39,511 nt of DNA from Streptomyces sp. NK08204 (GTDB taxonomy: Bacteria > Actinomycetota > Actinomycetes > Streptomycetales > Streptomycetaceae): contig NZ_JAINVF010000040.1 of assembly GCF_020400585.1 (NCBI RefSeq), forward strand, positions 1 to 39,511, written 5' to 3'. A model generated the notes under the pieces. That model saw nothing but the letters and a program-made list of their open reading frames with translations. It had not been told where the DNA came from and did not search any database. Position numbers and translations under genes: made by a program. This document shows positions 31,028 to 39,511 of this stretch, one piece after another; positions within the stretch are counted from its first letter, which is position 1, and the number at the start of each line of letters is the position of its first letter.

Positions 31028-32155
31028 ATGCTGGACGAATCGCTGCTCGACACCCCGGAGGGCCTTGCCGAGGCCGACCGCCGAGGACTTCTCCGCGGTG
31101 CGGCCGAGGCCGGCGCCCGCGTGCGCACCGCGGCCCGGCACGCCGCCGAGGCCGGGGTGGGCCGCCTCGAGCCCGACGGCCGCCCCCGTGCCGTCCTGAT
31201 CGCCGGTCCCGGAGCCGCCGCCACCCACACCGCCGACCTTCTCGGCATCCTGGCCGGCCCCGGCAGCCCCGTCACCCGGCTGGCCCCCACCGGCGTCGCC
31301 CCGGCCGCCGGTGCCCTGCGCTGGGAACTGCCGGGCTGGGCCGGCTCCGTCGACCTGCTGCTGATCGCCACCCCGGACGGCACCGAACCCAGCCTCTCCC
31401 TGCTCGCCGAGCAGGCCTACCGCCGCGGCTGCTCGGTCGTCGCAGTGGCCCCGGCCCACACGCCGCTCGCCGAGGCCATCGCCGCCGCGCACGGACTGTT
31501 CGTGCCGATGGCGACCGCCCCGTACGACCACGAGGAGCCGCTCGCCGCTTCCTCCCCGGGTGTCTTCTGGGCGCTGCTCACCCCGCTCCTCGCGCTCCTG
31601 GACCGCGTCGGCCTGGTCACCGCACCGCCGGACGCCCTGGAGAAGGTCGCCGACCGCCTCGACCACATCGCCGAGTCCTGCGGCCCCGCCATCGTCACCT
31701 ACAGCAATCCGGCCAAGACCCTCGCCGCCGAACTCGCCGATGCCCTCCCCGTGGTGTGGACGGAAGGCGCCTCGGCCGGCCCCGCGGGCCGCCGTTTCGC
31801 CGCTGCCCTCGCCGAACTCGCCGGCCGCCCCGCCCTGGTCGCCGAACTTCCCGAAGCGCTTGCCGCGCACAGCGCCCTGCTGGCCGGCCCGCTCGCCGCC
31901 AGCGCCGACCCCGACGACTTCTTCCGCGACCGCGTGGAGGAAACGCCCGCGCTGCACGCGCGGGTGGTGCTGCTCCGCGACCGCCCGATCAGCGCTCTCA
32001 CCGCCGCCCCCACCGCCCGCGACCTCGCGCTCAGCCACGACACGCCGATCAGCGAAATCGAACCGGAGGACGGCGGCGATCTGGAGACCCTCGCGGAACT
32101 GATCGCCGTCACGGATTTCGCCGCCGTTTACCTGGCGCTCGCTTCGAGGGCCTGA
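31028..32155 (+). CDS. SIS-domain protein, phosphoglucose/phosphomannose isomerase-like
   Basis: The 375-residue product has two SIS-like halves: RAVLIAGPGAAATHTADLLGIL with a sugar-phosphate loop (LLIATPDGTEPSLSLL), and a second half with AIVTYSNPAKTLAAELADALPVVW. It resembles the bifunctional phosphoglucose/phosphomannose isomerase family, but the usual catalytic Glu-His signature of active members is not obvious, so activity is uncertain. ATG 31028 has GGAGA about 9 bases upstream. It sits 82 bases after the Trm112-like gene and 98 bases before manA, consistent with one mannose-metabolism transcript. Confidence 0.8.
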   Translation: MLDESLLDTPEGLAEADRRGLLRGAAEAGARVRTAARHAAEAGVGRLEPDGRPRAVLIAGPGAAATHTADLLGILAGPGSPVTRLAPTGVAPAAGALRWELPGWAGSVDLLLIATPDGTEPSLSLLAEQAYRRGCSVVAVAPAHTPLAEAIAAAHGLFVPMATAPYDHEEPLAASSPGVFWALLTPLLALLDRVGLVTAPPDALEKVADRLDHIAESCGPAIVTYSNPAKTLAAELADALPVVWTEGASAGPAGRRFAAALAELAGRPALVAELPEALAAHSALLAGPLAASADPDDFFRDRVEETPALHARVVLLRDRPISALTAAPTARDLALSHDTPISEIEPEDGGDLETLAELIAVTDFAAVYLALASRA

Positions 32156-32253
32156 TCTGGACCGAGACGCCCCGGCACCCCGGCCGGGCGCTTTCCGGCA
32201 GCCGTACACGCGGCGAACCGTCGTACGCAGAGAGAACGGGCAGAGAGACGTAC

Positions 32254-33405
32254 ATGGACCGCCTCGACAACACCATCCGCCCCTACGCCTGGGGGTCCAC
32301 CACCGCCATCGCGCACCTGCTCGGCGTCGAGCCGACCGGTGAACCGCAGGCGGAGATGTGGATGGGGGCGCACCCGGGCGCACCCTCGCGCACCCCGCGC
32401 GGGACACTCGTCGAGGTGATCGACGCCGATCCGGAGCGTGAGCTGGGCGCAGCCGCGGTCGCCAGGTTCGGCCCGCGGCTGCCGTTCCTCCTGAAGGTCC
32501 TCGCCGCCGGCGCACCCCTGTCCCTCCAGGTGCACCCCGACCTGGAGCAGGCCAGGGAGGGATACGCCGACGAGGAGCGGCGCGGCATCCCCCTGGACGC
32601 CCCGCACCGCAACTACAAGGACGCCAACCACAAGCCGGAACTGATCTGCGCCCTCACCGAGTTCGTCGGGCTGTGCGGCTTCCGCGACCCGGTCGAGACC
32701 GCCGGCCTGCTCGACGGGCTCGGCGTCGACTCCCTCAAGCCGTACGCCGACCTGCTGCACGCCCACCCCGTGGACGCGGCCCTGCGTGAGATGCTCACCG
32801 CGATCCTCACCGCCGACCCCGAGGACATGGCCCGCACGGTCGCCGAGGCCACCGCCGCCTGCACCCGCCTCGGCGGCGCCTACGCCCCCTACGCCGTCCT
32901 CGGCCACCACTACCCGGGCGACCCCGGCGTCATCGCGGCCATGCTGCTCAACCACGTCCGCCTCCAGCCCGGTGAGGCCCTCTTCCTCGGCGCGGGCGTC
33001 CCGCACGCCTACCTCAGCGGCCTCGGCGTCGAGATCATGGCCACCTCCGACAACGTCCTGCGCTGTGGACTGACCCCCAAGCACGTCGACGTCCCCGAAC
33101 TGCTGCGGGTCGTCCGCTTCGAGGCGGGCGACCCGGGCGTGCTGCGCCCCGAGGCCTCCCCGGACGGGGAGGAGGTGTACGAGACGCCGATCGACGAGTT
33201 CCGGCTCTCCCGGTACGTCCTCCCCCAGGGCGGCGCCCGCCACGACCTCACCCGCGACACCCCGCAGATCCTGCTGTGCACGGCCGGCACGGTCCGCACG
33301 GGCGGACTGGAACTGGGCCCCGGCCAGTCGGTGTTCGTCCCGGCCGGGGAGCGCGTGGAGGTGTCCGGCTCGGGCACGCTCTTCCGAGCCACTGTGATCG
33401 TATGA
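32254..33405 (+). CDS. manA: Mannose-6-phosphate isomerase, class I
   Basis: Interconverts fructose-6-phosphate and mannose-6-phosphate with a bound zinc ion, linking glycolysis to mannose activation. The 383-residue product opens MDRLDNTIRPYAWGST, and the zinc ligands are visible: Gln92 and His94 (SLQVHPD), Glu129 (HKPEL) and His251 (GVPHAYLSG). A C-terminal cupin-like half ends the protein. ATG 32254 gives the family's usual beginning; only a weak GAGAGA site precedes it. It is downstream of the SIS-domain gene and upstream of a cation transporter. Confidence 0.93.
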   Translation: MDRLDNTIRPYAWGSTTAIAHLLGVEPTGEPQAEMWMGAHPGAPSRTPRGTLVEVIDADPERELGAAAVARFGPRLPFLLKVLAAGAPLSLQVHPDLEQAREGYADEERRGIPLDAPHRNYKDANHKPELICALTEFVGLCGFRDPVETAGLLDGLGVDSLKPYADLLHAHPVDAALREMLTAILTADPEDMARTVAEATAACTRLGGAYAPYAVLGHHYPGDPGVIAAMLLNHVRLQPGEALFLGAGVPHAYLSGLGVEIMATSDNVLRCGLTPKHVDVPELLRVVRFEAGDPGVLRPEASPDGEEVYETPIDEFRLSRYVLPQGGARHDLTRDTPQILLCTAGTVRTGGLELGPGQSVFVPAGERVEVSGSGTLFRATVIV

Positions 33406-33526
33406 CCGCAGCTGTGGATACCTGACGCGCCGCCGCCCGCCCGTGCTGCAAGAATGACCCACCGGCAAAGGGCGGGCAAAGGTGATGGCGGCGCCCGGTA
33501 CGAAGGCGAAGGGACGACCCGGACAG

Positions 33527-34507
33527 ATGAGCGCGTCAGGCGGTACCAGGGCGATCGTGGCGGCACTCGGCGCCAACCTCGCGATCGCGGCATCGAAGTT
33601 CGTGGCGTTCGCCTTCAGCGGTTCCTCCTCGATGCTCGCCGAGGGCGTCCACTCCCTCGCCGACTCCGGCAACCAGTTCCTGCTCCTCCTCGGCGGAAAG
33701 CGCGCGCAGCGCGAGGCGACCCCGCAACACCCGTTCGGTTACGGTCGCGAGCGGTTCATCTACGCCTTCCTCGTCTCGATCGTGCTCTTCTCGATCGGTG
33801 GCATGTTCGCCGTCTACGAGGGCTACGAGAAGATCCGCCACCCGCACGAACTGGAGCACTGGTACTGGCCGGTGGGCGTCCTCGTCTTCGCGGTCATCGC
33901 CGAGGGCTTCTCCTTCCGCACGGCCATCAAGGAGTCCGACGAACTGCGCGGCAAGCTGTCCTGGGCGCAGTTCATCCGCCGCGCCAAGGCGCCCGAGCTG
34001 CCCGTGGTCCTGCTGGAGGACTTCGGCGCGCTGATCGGTCTGGTCCTGGCCCTCGGCGGCGTCGGCCTGGCCGTGATCACCGGCGACGGCGTCTGGGACG
34101 GCATCGGCACTGTCTGCATCGGCTTTCTCCTCATCGGCATCGCCCTGGTCCTGGCCGCCGAGACCAAGTCGCTGCTGCTCGGCGAGGCCGCGGGCCTGGA
34201 GGAGGTCGAGAAGATCGAGGCCGCGCTCGTGGACGGCGACACCGTCACCGGGCTCATCCACATGCGCACGCTCCACCTCGGTCCCGAGGAACTGCTCGTC
34301 GCCGCCAAGATCGCCGTCCACCACGACGACACGGCCGCCGAGGTCGCGAACGCGATCAACGCCGCCGAGGCCCGCATCCGCGCCGCCGTCCCCATCGCCC
34401 GCGTGATCTACCTGGAGCCGGACATCTACAGCGAGACCGAGGCCCGCAGGGGCCCGGACCCCGAGGCGACCCCGGGCGGCCCGACCCCGCACACGGCAGG
34501 GCACTGA
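33527..34507 (+). CDS. Cation diffusion facilitator family transporter
   Basis: Exports divalent metals (commonly Zn or Mn) in exchange for protons. The 326-residue product has four to six membrane segments; the metal-site helices read MLAEGVHSLADSGNQ and VVLLEDFGALIGLVL, where CDF proteins carry their His/Asp/Glu ligands. The cytoplasmic C-terminal domain has LVDGDTVTGLIHMRTLHLGPEELLV. The ED in the second site, where many bacterial CDFs have HxxxD, suggests the SLC30A9-like branch. The start is uncertain: ATG 33527 matches the expected MSASGGTRAIV opening, while in-frame ATG 33485 and GTG 33482 are possible. Confidence 0.88.
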   Translation: MSASGGTRAIVAALGANLAIAASKFVAFAFSGSSSMLAEGVHSLADSGNQFLLLLGGKRAQREATPQHPFGYGRERFIYAFLVSIVLFSIGGMFAVYEGYEKIRHPHELEHWYWPVGVLVFAVIAEGFSFRTAIKESDELRGKLSWAQFIRRAKAPELPVVLLEDFGALIGLVLALGGVGLAVITGDGVWDGIGTVCIGFLLIGIALVLAAETKSLLLGEAAGLEEVEKIEAALVDGDTVTGLIHMRTLHLGPEELLVAAKIAVHHDDTAAEVANAINAAEARIRAAVPIARVIYLEPDIYSETEARRGPDPEATPGGPTPHTAGH

Positions 34508-34811
34508 GACCGAGGCCGGCCTTGGCGCCGGCACTCGAATCCGGCTCGTCTCTCCCTCGTGATCCACGTGAACTCTTCAGAGGCGGACTGGGGGCGGCCG
34601 GGTCCGCCGGTGTAGCTTGGGACGGAGCCAGACGTCGCTGCTGATGGCGGTCGGGCGGTCCCGGTGCGGACCGGCCGAGGGAGAGAGGGCCTCCGACGGA
34701 CTGCGCTGCGCGTACGAGGGCATGCCTGTGTCCTCCTTCCGGGCACCCAGTGTCCGCCGCCGCGCAGACCAGCCGTACCAACCTCGCCCCAACCCCGAGG
34801 AGCAGCTCGTA
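34508..34811 (+). promoter_or_regulatory. Upstream region of ahcY
   Basis: About 300 bases without a separate gene. TAGCTT at 34613-34618 could be a -10, giving a ~190-base leader, but no matching -35 is clear. I looked for S-adenosylhomocysteine and SAM-IV riboswitch core motifs and did not find them. The reading frame of ahcY stays open upstream, but GAGGAG (ending 9 bases before ATG 34812) marks the start. Confidence 0.35.
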
Positions 34812-36269
<1,458 letters not shown>

Positions 36270-36354
36270 TCCAGCGCTCCCGTAGCCCCGCCGCCGGGGG
36301 AGTGCGCCGGTGCACCGCCGCACACCCCCCGCAGCAGGTCCGCAGATCCTCCGA

Positions 36355-36389
36355 GGCAGGCCCCCGCACCCCCGTGCCGGGGGCCTGCC
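36355..36389 (+). terminator. Terminator after ahcY
   Basis: GGCAGGCCCCCG (36355-36366) pairs with CGGGGGCCTGCC (36378-36389). The stem can extend inward as GCAC-CCCC-GTGC with one bulge. CCTTCGG follows. It lies 86 bases after the ahcY stop. Confidence 0.85.
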
Positions 36390-36455
36390 CCTTCGGTCTC
36401 CGGCAGCCGGCAGCCCACCGGCCGGACCGGTCAGCCGTCAGAACCCAGGACACCC

Positions 36456-37070
36456 ATGCCCCGCGGCCGTTATTCGCTCCACGATCCGCACGATCACACC
36501 CCCCTCGGAGAAGAACACTTCCAGTGCGCCCCCGGCCCGTCCGGCTGGCGCTACGTCTCCCAGCTGACGACGGCCTCCGGCGACCACCGCGGCTCGGTCG
36601 ACCTCGCCCTGGACGACCTCGGCCGCCCCATCCGTCTCGAACTCCACGCGGGAGGCTGGCAGGTGCGCGGCGCCGCCCTCGACGGCGTCACCTGGGTCCG
36701 CACCGACCCCACCGGCACTCATGCCACCGAAGGCACTGCGCGCGCCCACGCCTTCACCGGCACGTCCCCCGCGTTCCTCGTCGCCACCACCCGTCTGCTG
36801 CGCCTCACCCCCTCGTCGAGCGCGACCCGCGTGCGCCTCGTGGCCTTCACCGACCCGGTCCTCGCTCCCCGCACCGTGGACCAGTCCTGGGCCTTGGTGA
36901 ACAGCGAAGCACACGCCACTGACAACGGTCCCCTGACCGTGGACGAATACCAGGTCACAGCCCTGGACACGGGCGAGCGGCACACCGTGCACCTCGCCGG
37001 CGACGTCGTCCTGTCCGCACCCGGCATCGAGCTGGAGGACCTTCAGTCCCCGCCGTCGACGTTCGACTGA
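36456..37070 (+). CDS. Conserved hypothetical protein
   Basis: The 204-residue soluble protein starts MPRGRYSLHDPHDHTPLGEEHF and consists largely of predicted beta strands (WRYVSQLTT, GSVDLALDDLGRPIRLELHAGGWQVRG, VRLVAFTDPVL and others), ending ELEDLQSPPSTFD. I do not recognise a domain. The many short strands and absence of catalytic motifs suggest a beta-barrel or sandwich ligand-binding fold, which is a guess. There is no signal peptide. CAGGA lies about 6 bases before ATG 36456. It has its own unit after the ahcY terminator and converges on the RDD gene with a 25-bp gap. Confidence 0.75.
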   Translation: MPRGRYSLHDPHDHTPLGEEHFQCAPGPSGWRYVSQLTTASGDHRGSVDLALDDLGRPIRLELHAGGWQVRGAALDGVTWVRTDPTGTHATEGTARAHAFTGTSPAFLVATTRLLRLTPSSSATRVRLVAFTDPVLAPRTVDQSWALVNSEAHATDNGPLTVDEYQVTALDTGERHTVHLAGDVVLSAPGIELEDLQSPPSTFD

Positions 37071-37095
37071 GCCGTGCCCGTTCCTCCGGCCCGTG

Positions 37096-38073
37096 TCAGG
37101 ACGGGGGTGCGAATCCCGTTGCCGGACGATCGGCCGGCGGCTCGTCCCGCGGCGGGGCCGGGCGGGCGACGGGCGGCTGCGGCTGCTTCGGCGGCTGGGC
37201 CTGCGGCTGAGGGGGCTGATACGGCTGCGGCTGGTACGCATGTGCCGCAGGCGACTGCGACACGGGTGCCGGACGACCACTCCCGTAACCCCGCTCATGA
37301 GCGCCGGGCGCACCGGGCGCACCCGTGACGCCGAACGCCTGCCGGGCCTCGCGGGACTGCCGCTCGTGCACGACGGCCGCCAGAAACGCGGCCGGATGAA
37401 CGTCCTGGGGAACGGGAGCGCCCGTACGAGCCGCGAGGTCGCCCGCCAACTGCTGGGCCATGCCCCAGGAGACCTGCGGATCGAGCTGCTGCATCCGGAT
37501 CAGGTACTGCCGCACCGCAAGCCACAGCCCGTCCGGGACCGTCGACAGGTCCAGCCCGGCGAACCGCCCGGCCAGCCACGGCGGCGGAGGCGGGACGGCC
37601 CCGGCGCGCCCCGCGGGAATCCGCTCGCGTACGACCAGCGTGCCCGCGAAGACGTCCCCGAGCCGCCGACCCCGCGCAGACACCAGCGAGGCGATGCAGG
37701 CGACCACCCCGAACGTCATGAGGATCTCGACCACGCCGATGGCGCCCCGCACCAGCGCGTGCCGGAACCGGATCGGCCCGCCGTCGTCGCGCACCACCCG
37801 AAGCCCGAACGCCAGCTTCCCCAGCGAGCGTCCTTGGCTGAGCGTCTCCACCGCGATCGGCCCGCCGACCAGTACCAACAGGAACGTCGCGATCGACAGC
37901 GCCACCTGCGCCGCGTCGTCCAAGGACGAGGTCGTGGCCACCAGCACCATGGTCACGACGACGTACACGAACACGGTCGCGATCAGGTCGAGCATCACCG
38001 CCAGCGCCCTGCTCGGCAGCTTCGCGGGCCGCAGTTCGAGCGTCACCGCCTCGCCCGTCACCAGCTCACTCAC
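37096..38073 (-). CDS. RDD family membrane protein with Pro/Gln-rich C-terminal tail
   Basis: The 325-residue product has an N-terminal RDD domain: RALAVMLDLIATVFVYVVVTMV carries the Arg and Asp in the first helix, and further helices include VALSIATFLLVLVGGPIAVE, the GRSLGKLAFGLRVV segment and VVEILMTFGVVACIASLV. A soluble region of ~100 residues and a low-complexity Pro/Gln/Tyr tail follow. RDD proteins are of uncertain role; some are sodium/proton exchangers. Start GTG 38073 has GGGGAAGG upstream. It is divergent from the SpoIIM-like gene with 165 bases between, a pairing that is common in Actinobacteria and suggests a joint membrane function. Confidence 0.87.
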   Translation of the reverse strand: MSELVTGEAVTLELRPAKLPSRALAVMLDLIATVFVYVVVTMVLVATTSSLDDAAQVALSIATFLLVLVGGPIAVETLSQGRSLGKLAFGLRVVRDDGGPIRFRHALVRGAIGVVEILMTFGVVACIASLVSARGRRLGDVFAGTLVVRERIPAGRAGAVPPPPPWLAGRFAGLDLSTVPDGLWLAVRQYLIRMQQLDPQVSWGMAQQLAGDLAARTGAPVPQDVHPAAFLAAVVHERQSREARQAFGVTGAPGAPGAHERGYGSGRPAPVSQSPAAHAYQPQPYQPPQPQAQPPKQPQPPVARPAPPRDEPPADRPATGFAPPS

Positions 38074-38238
38074 GCCCGCCGCCCTTCCCCTGCTCTGCCC
38101 CGTGTTCTGCAAGTCTGCCAAGCTGAGGGCGCATCGCGCCGCAGTACGACAAGCTGACAGCACAGCCGACAGCACATACGGGCATCACGAGCATCCGCGA
38201 CGAGCAGTCGGTGACCAGCCGAGGAGCAGGCAGACCCG

Positions 38239-39246
38239 ATGGACCTGGACGTCTTCGTCACCGCACACCGCGCCGAATGGGACCGCCTCGACGTCCTGCT
38301 CCGCCGGCAGCGCCGCCTCAACGGTGCCGAAGCCGACGAACTCGTCACCCTCTACCAGCGCACCGCCACCCACCTGTCCCTCATCCAGTCCAGCGCCCCG
38401 GACCCACAGCTGACCGGACGGCTCAGCCAGCTCGTGGCACGCGCGCGCAGCGCCGTCACCGGCACCCGCCGTGCCTCCTGGCGCGATGTCGCCCGGTTCC
38501 TGGCAGCGGGGTTTCCCGCCGCGGTCTACCGTGCGCGGAACTGGTGGGTGCCCACGGCGCTCGTCTCCACCGCCGTCGCGGTCCTCCTGGGCTGGTGGAT
38601 CAGCGCCCATCCGGACGTCCAGTCGTCGATCGGCGCGCCCGCCCGGCTGCGCGAGCTGACCCGGCCCGGCGGCGAGTACGAGACCTACTACTCGAGCCAC
38701 CCCGCGGCCTCCTTCGCCGCCCAGGTGTGGACGAACAACGCCCGTGCCGCGGCGATGTGCCTGGTCCTGGGGGTCTTCCTGGGTCTGCCCGTGCTCTGGA
38801 TCCTCCTTGAGAACATGCTCAACCTCGGCGTCGGCATCGGTCTGATGTCCGCCGCCGGCCGCCTCGACACCTTCCTCGGCCTGGTCCTCCCGCACGGCCT
38901 GCTCGAACTGACCGCGGTCTTCGTCGCCGCCGGAACGGGGATGCGCCTGGGCTGGACCCTCATCGATCCGGGCCCCCGCACCCGTCGCGACGCCCTCGCG
39001 GAGGAGGGCCGGGCCGCGGTCGGCATGGCGATCGGCCTCGCCCTGGTGCTGTTCGTCTCCGGTGCCATCGAAGGCTTCGTCACCCCCTCCGGCCTGCCTA
39101 CCTGGGCCCGAATCGCCATCGGCGTGGCGGCTGAGCTGGCATTCCTGACGTACGTCTACGTCCTCGGCGGTCGCGCGGTACGTGCCGGCGAGACAGGTGA
39201 CGTGACGGAGGCGGAACGCAGCGCCGCCGTGCCCACGGCCGCCTGA
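38239..39246 (+). CDS. SpoIIM/DUF95-family membrane protein
   Basis: The 335-residue product has a helical cytoplasmic N-terminus (MDLDVFVTAHRAEWDRLDVLL, QRRLNGAEADELVTLYQRTATHLS) and about five membrane helices (WVPTALVSTAVAVLLGWW, AAAMCLVLGVFLGLPVLWILLENM, GLVLPHGLLELTAVFVAAG and two more). The HGLLELTAVF helix matches SpoIIM-like proteins, which in Bacillus take part in engulfment. In non-endospore Actinobacteria the role is unknown. ATG 38239 follows GAGGAG by about 12 bases. It is the last protein gene before the rRNA promoters. Confidence 0.88.
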   Translation: MDLDVFVTAHRAEWDRLDVLLRRQRRLNGAEADELVTLYQRTATHLSLIQSSAPDPQLTGRLSQLVARARSAVTGTRRASWRDVARFLAAGFPAAVYRARNWWVPTALVSTAVAVLLGWWISAHPDVQSSIGAPARLRELTRPGGEYETYYSSHPAASFAAQVWTNNARAAAMCLVLGVFLGLPVLWILLENMLNLGVGIGLMSAAGRLDTFLGLVLPHGLLELTAVFVAAGTGMRLGWTLIDPGPRTRRDALAEEGRAAVGMAIGLALVLFVSGAIEGFVTPSGLPTWARIAIGVAAELAFLTYVYVLGGRAVRAGETGDVTEAERSAAVPTAA

Positions 39247-39299
39247 TGTGCGTGCGGCTCCTCTGAGCTGCTAGTCTCCTCTCCGCCCCACGACGCCTG

Positions 39300-39328
39300 T
39301 TGACACGGGTGGAGCGGGGAGGTAGATT
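39300..39328 (+). promoter_or_regulatory. rRNA operon promoter, first
   Basis: TTGACA (39300-39305), 17-base spacer, TAGATT (39323-39328): a near-consensus housekeeping promoter. It is one of several stacked promoters typical of Streptomyces rRNA operons. Confidence 0.85.
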
Positions 39329-39347
39329 CATCTAGTTGCCTGGGAGC

Positions 39348-39377
39348 TGGACAAGAGACCGGGCGGACATCTAGAAT
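39348..39377 (+). promoter_or_regulatory. rRNA operon promoter, second
   Basis: TGGACA (39348-39353), 18-base spacer, TAGAAT (39372-39377): one mismatch in each box from the common consensus. Confidence 0.75.
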
Positions 39378-39378
39378 G

Positions 39379-39511
39379 AATCTGCTGCCCGAGGAGCCGG
39401 CAACGGCATCCTGGTAGGGCACCCCGATTACTCAGAAATGAGCGGCCGGTCAGACCGGCCAAGAATTTCTGATAAAGTCGGAAAAGCCGGAAAGGAAACC
39501 GCGAGAGCGGA
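39379..39511 (+). other. rRNA operon leader, continuing beyond the window
   Basis: The sequence after the second promoter has no ORF, drops in GC, and reads GTCGGAAAAGCCGGAAAGGA and then ACCGCGAGAGCGGA, the form of Streptomyces pre-16S leaders. A 7-bp hairpin GGCCGGT-CAG-ACCGGCC (39444-39460) sits just before the third -10. The mature 16S gene must start to the right of the window. Confidence 0.75.
39450..39478 (+). promoter_or_regulatory. rRNA operon promoter, third (weak -35)
   Basis: TAAAGT (39473-39478) is a good -10; the matching -35 position reads TCAGAC with a 17-base spacer. Such last promoters in rRNA leaders often have poor -35 boxes. Confidence 0.5.

Noticed and set aside
34508..34811. 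A riboswitch (SAH or SAM-IV type) upstream of ahcY
   Set aside because: The core conserved sequence pieces of these RNAs were not found, and no convincing pseudoknot-type pairing was seen by eye.

Overview
The window is high-GC actinobacterial DNA with Streptomyces-type genes: WhiB, coenzyme F420 synthesis, many LytR-CpsA-Psr (LCP) proteins, a DUF3499/ManB/Trm112/SIS/ManA mannose block, and GTG and TTG starts throughout. It looks like a core chromosomal stretch between the 3' end of a type I polyketide synthase (PKS) gene on the left and the promoter/leader region of a ribosomal RNA operon on the right.

Layout. (1) 1-1381: last ACP and thioesterase of a modular PKS. (2) 1.6-13.4 kb: a cell-envelope island with five LCP ligase genes, one ExoA-like glycosyltransferase, a hotdog thioesterase, and a pocket holding a cysteine-rich copper-storage-like protein, an unknown protein and a PF04672-type methyltransferase. 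(3) 13.6-17.0 kb: a TIGR03089 protein, a secreted PGRP-type amidase and a nucleotide-sugar pyrophosphorylase. (4) 17.0-17.45 kb: three tandem ~160-bp repeats at a convergent gene junction. (5) 17.4-21.7 kb, minus strand: DNA glycosylase, then fbiB, fbiA and cysteine dioxygenase, preceded by a small unannotated leader ORF whose last nine codons include six for cysteine. (6) 22.0-27.7 kb: whiB, a giant glycosyltransferase and its translationally coupled DUF5719 partner. (7) 27.8-33.4 kb: zincin-fold protein, DUF3499 protein, phosphomannomutase, Trm112-like protein, SIS-domain isomerase-like protein and mannose-6-phosphate isomerase. (8) 33.5-39.2 kb: cation diffusion facilitator, S-adenosylhomocysteine hydrolase, an unknown protein, and a divergent RDD/SpoIIM-like pair. 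(9) 39.3-39.5 kb: stacked rRNA promoters.

How the genes fit together. ManA, ManB and the nucleotidyltransferase would supply GDP-mannose or a related sugar nucleotide. The glycosyltransferases and LCP proteins would build wall glycopolymers and attach them to peptidoglycan, and the amidase would remodel the wall. WhiB controls sporulation septation. Cysteine dioxygenase and S-adenosylhomocysteine hydrolase belong to sulfur amino-acid metabolism.

Most interesting signal. A leaderless-type short ORF (21657 to 21562, minus strand) begins about 7 bases after a recognisable promoter and ends Cys-Ser-Cys-Cys-Cys-Cys-Ser-Ser-Cys-stop. Mutually exclusive hairpins lie between it and the cysteine dioxygenase ribosome binding site. 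This looks like a cysteine-sensing attenuator on a catabolic gene, and it may extend to the F420 genes 34 bases downstream.
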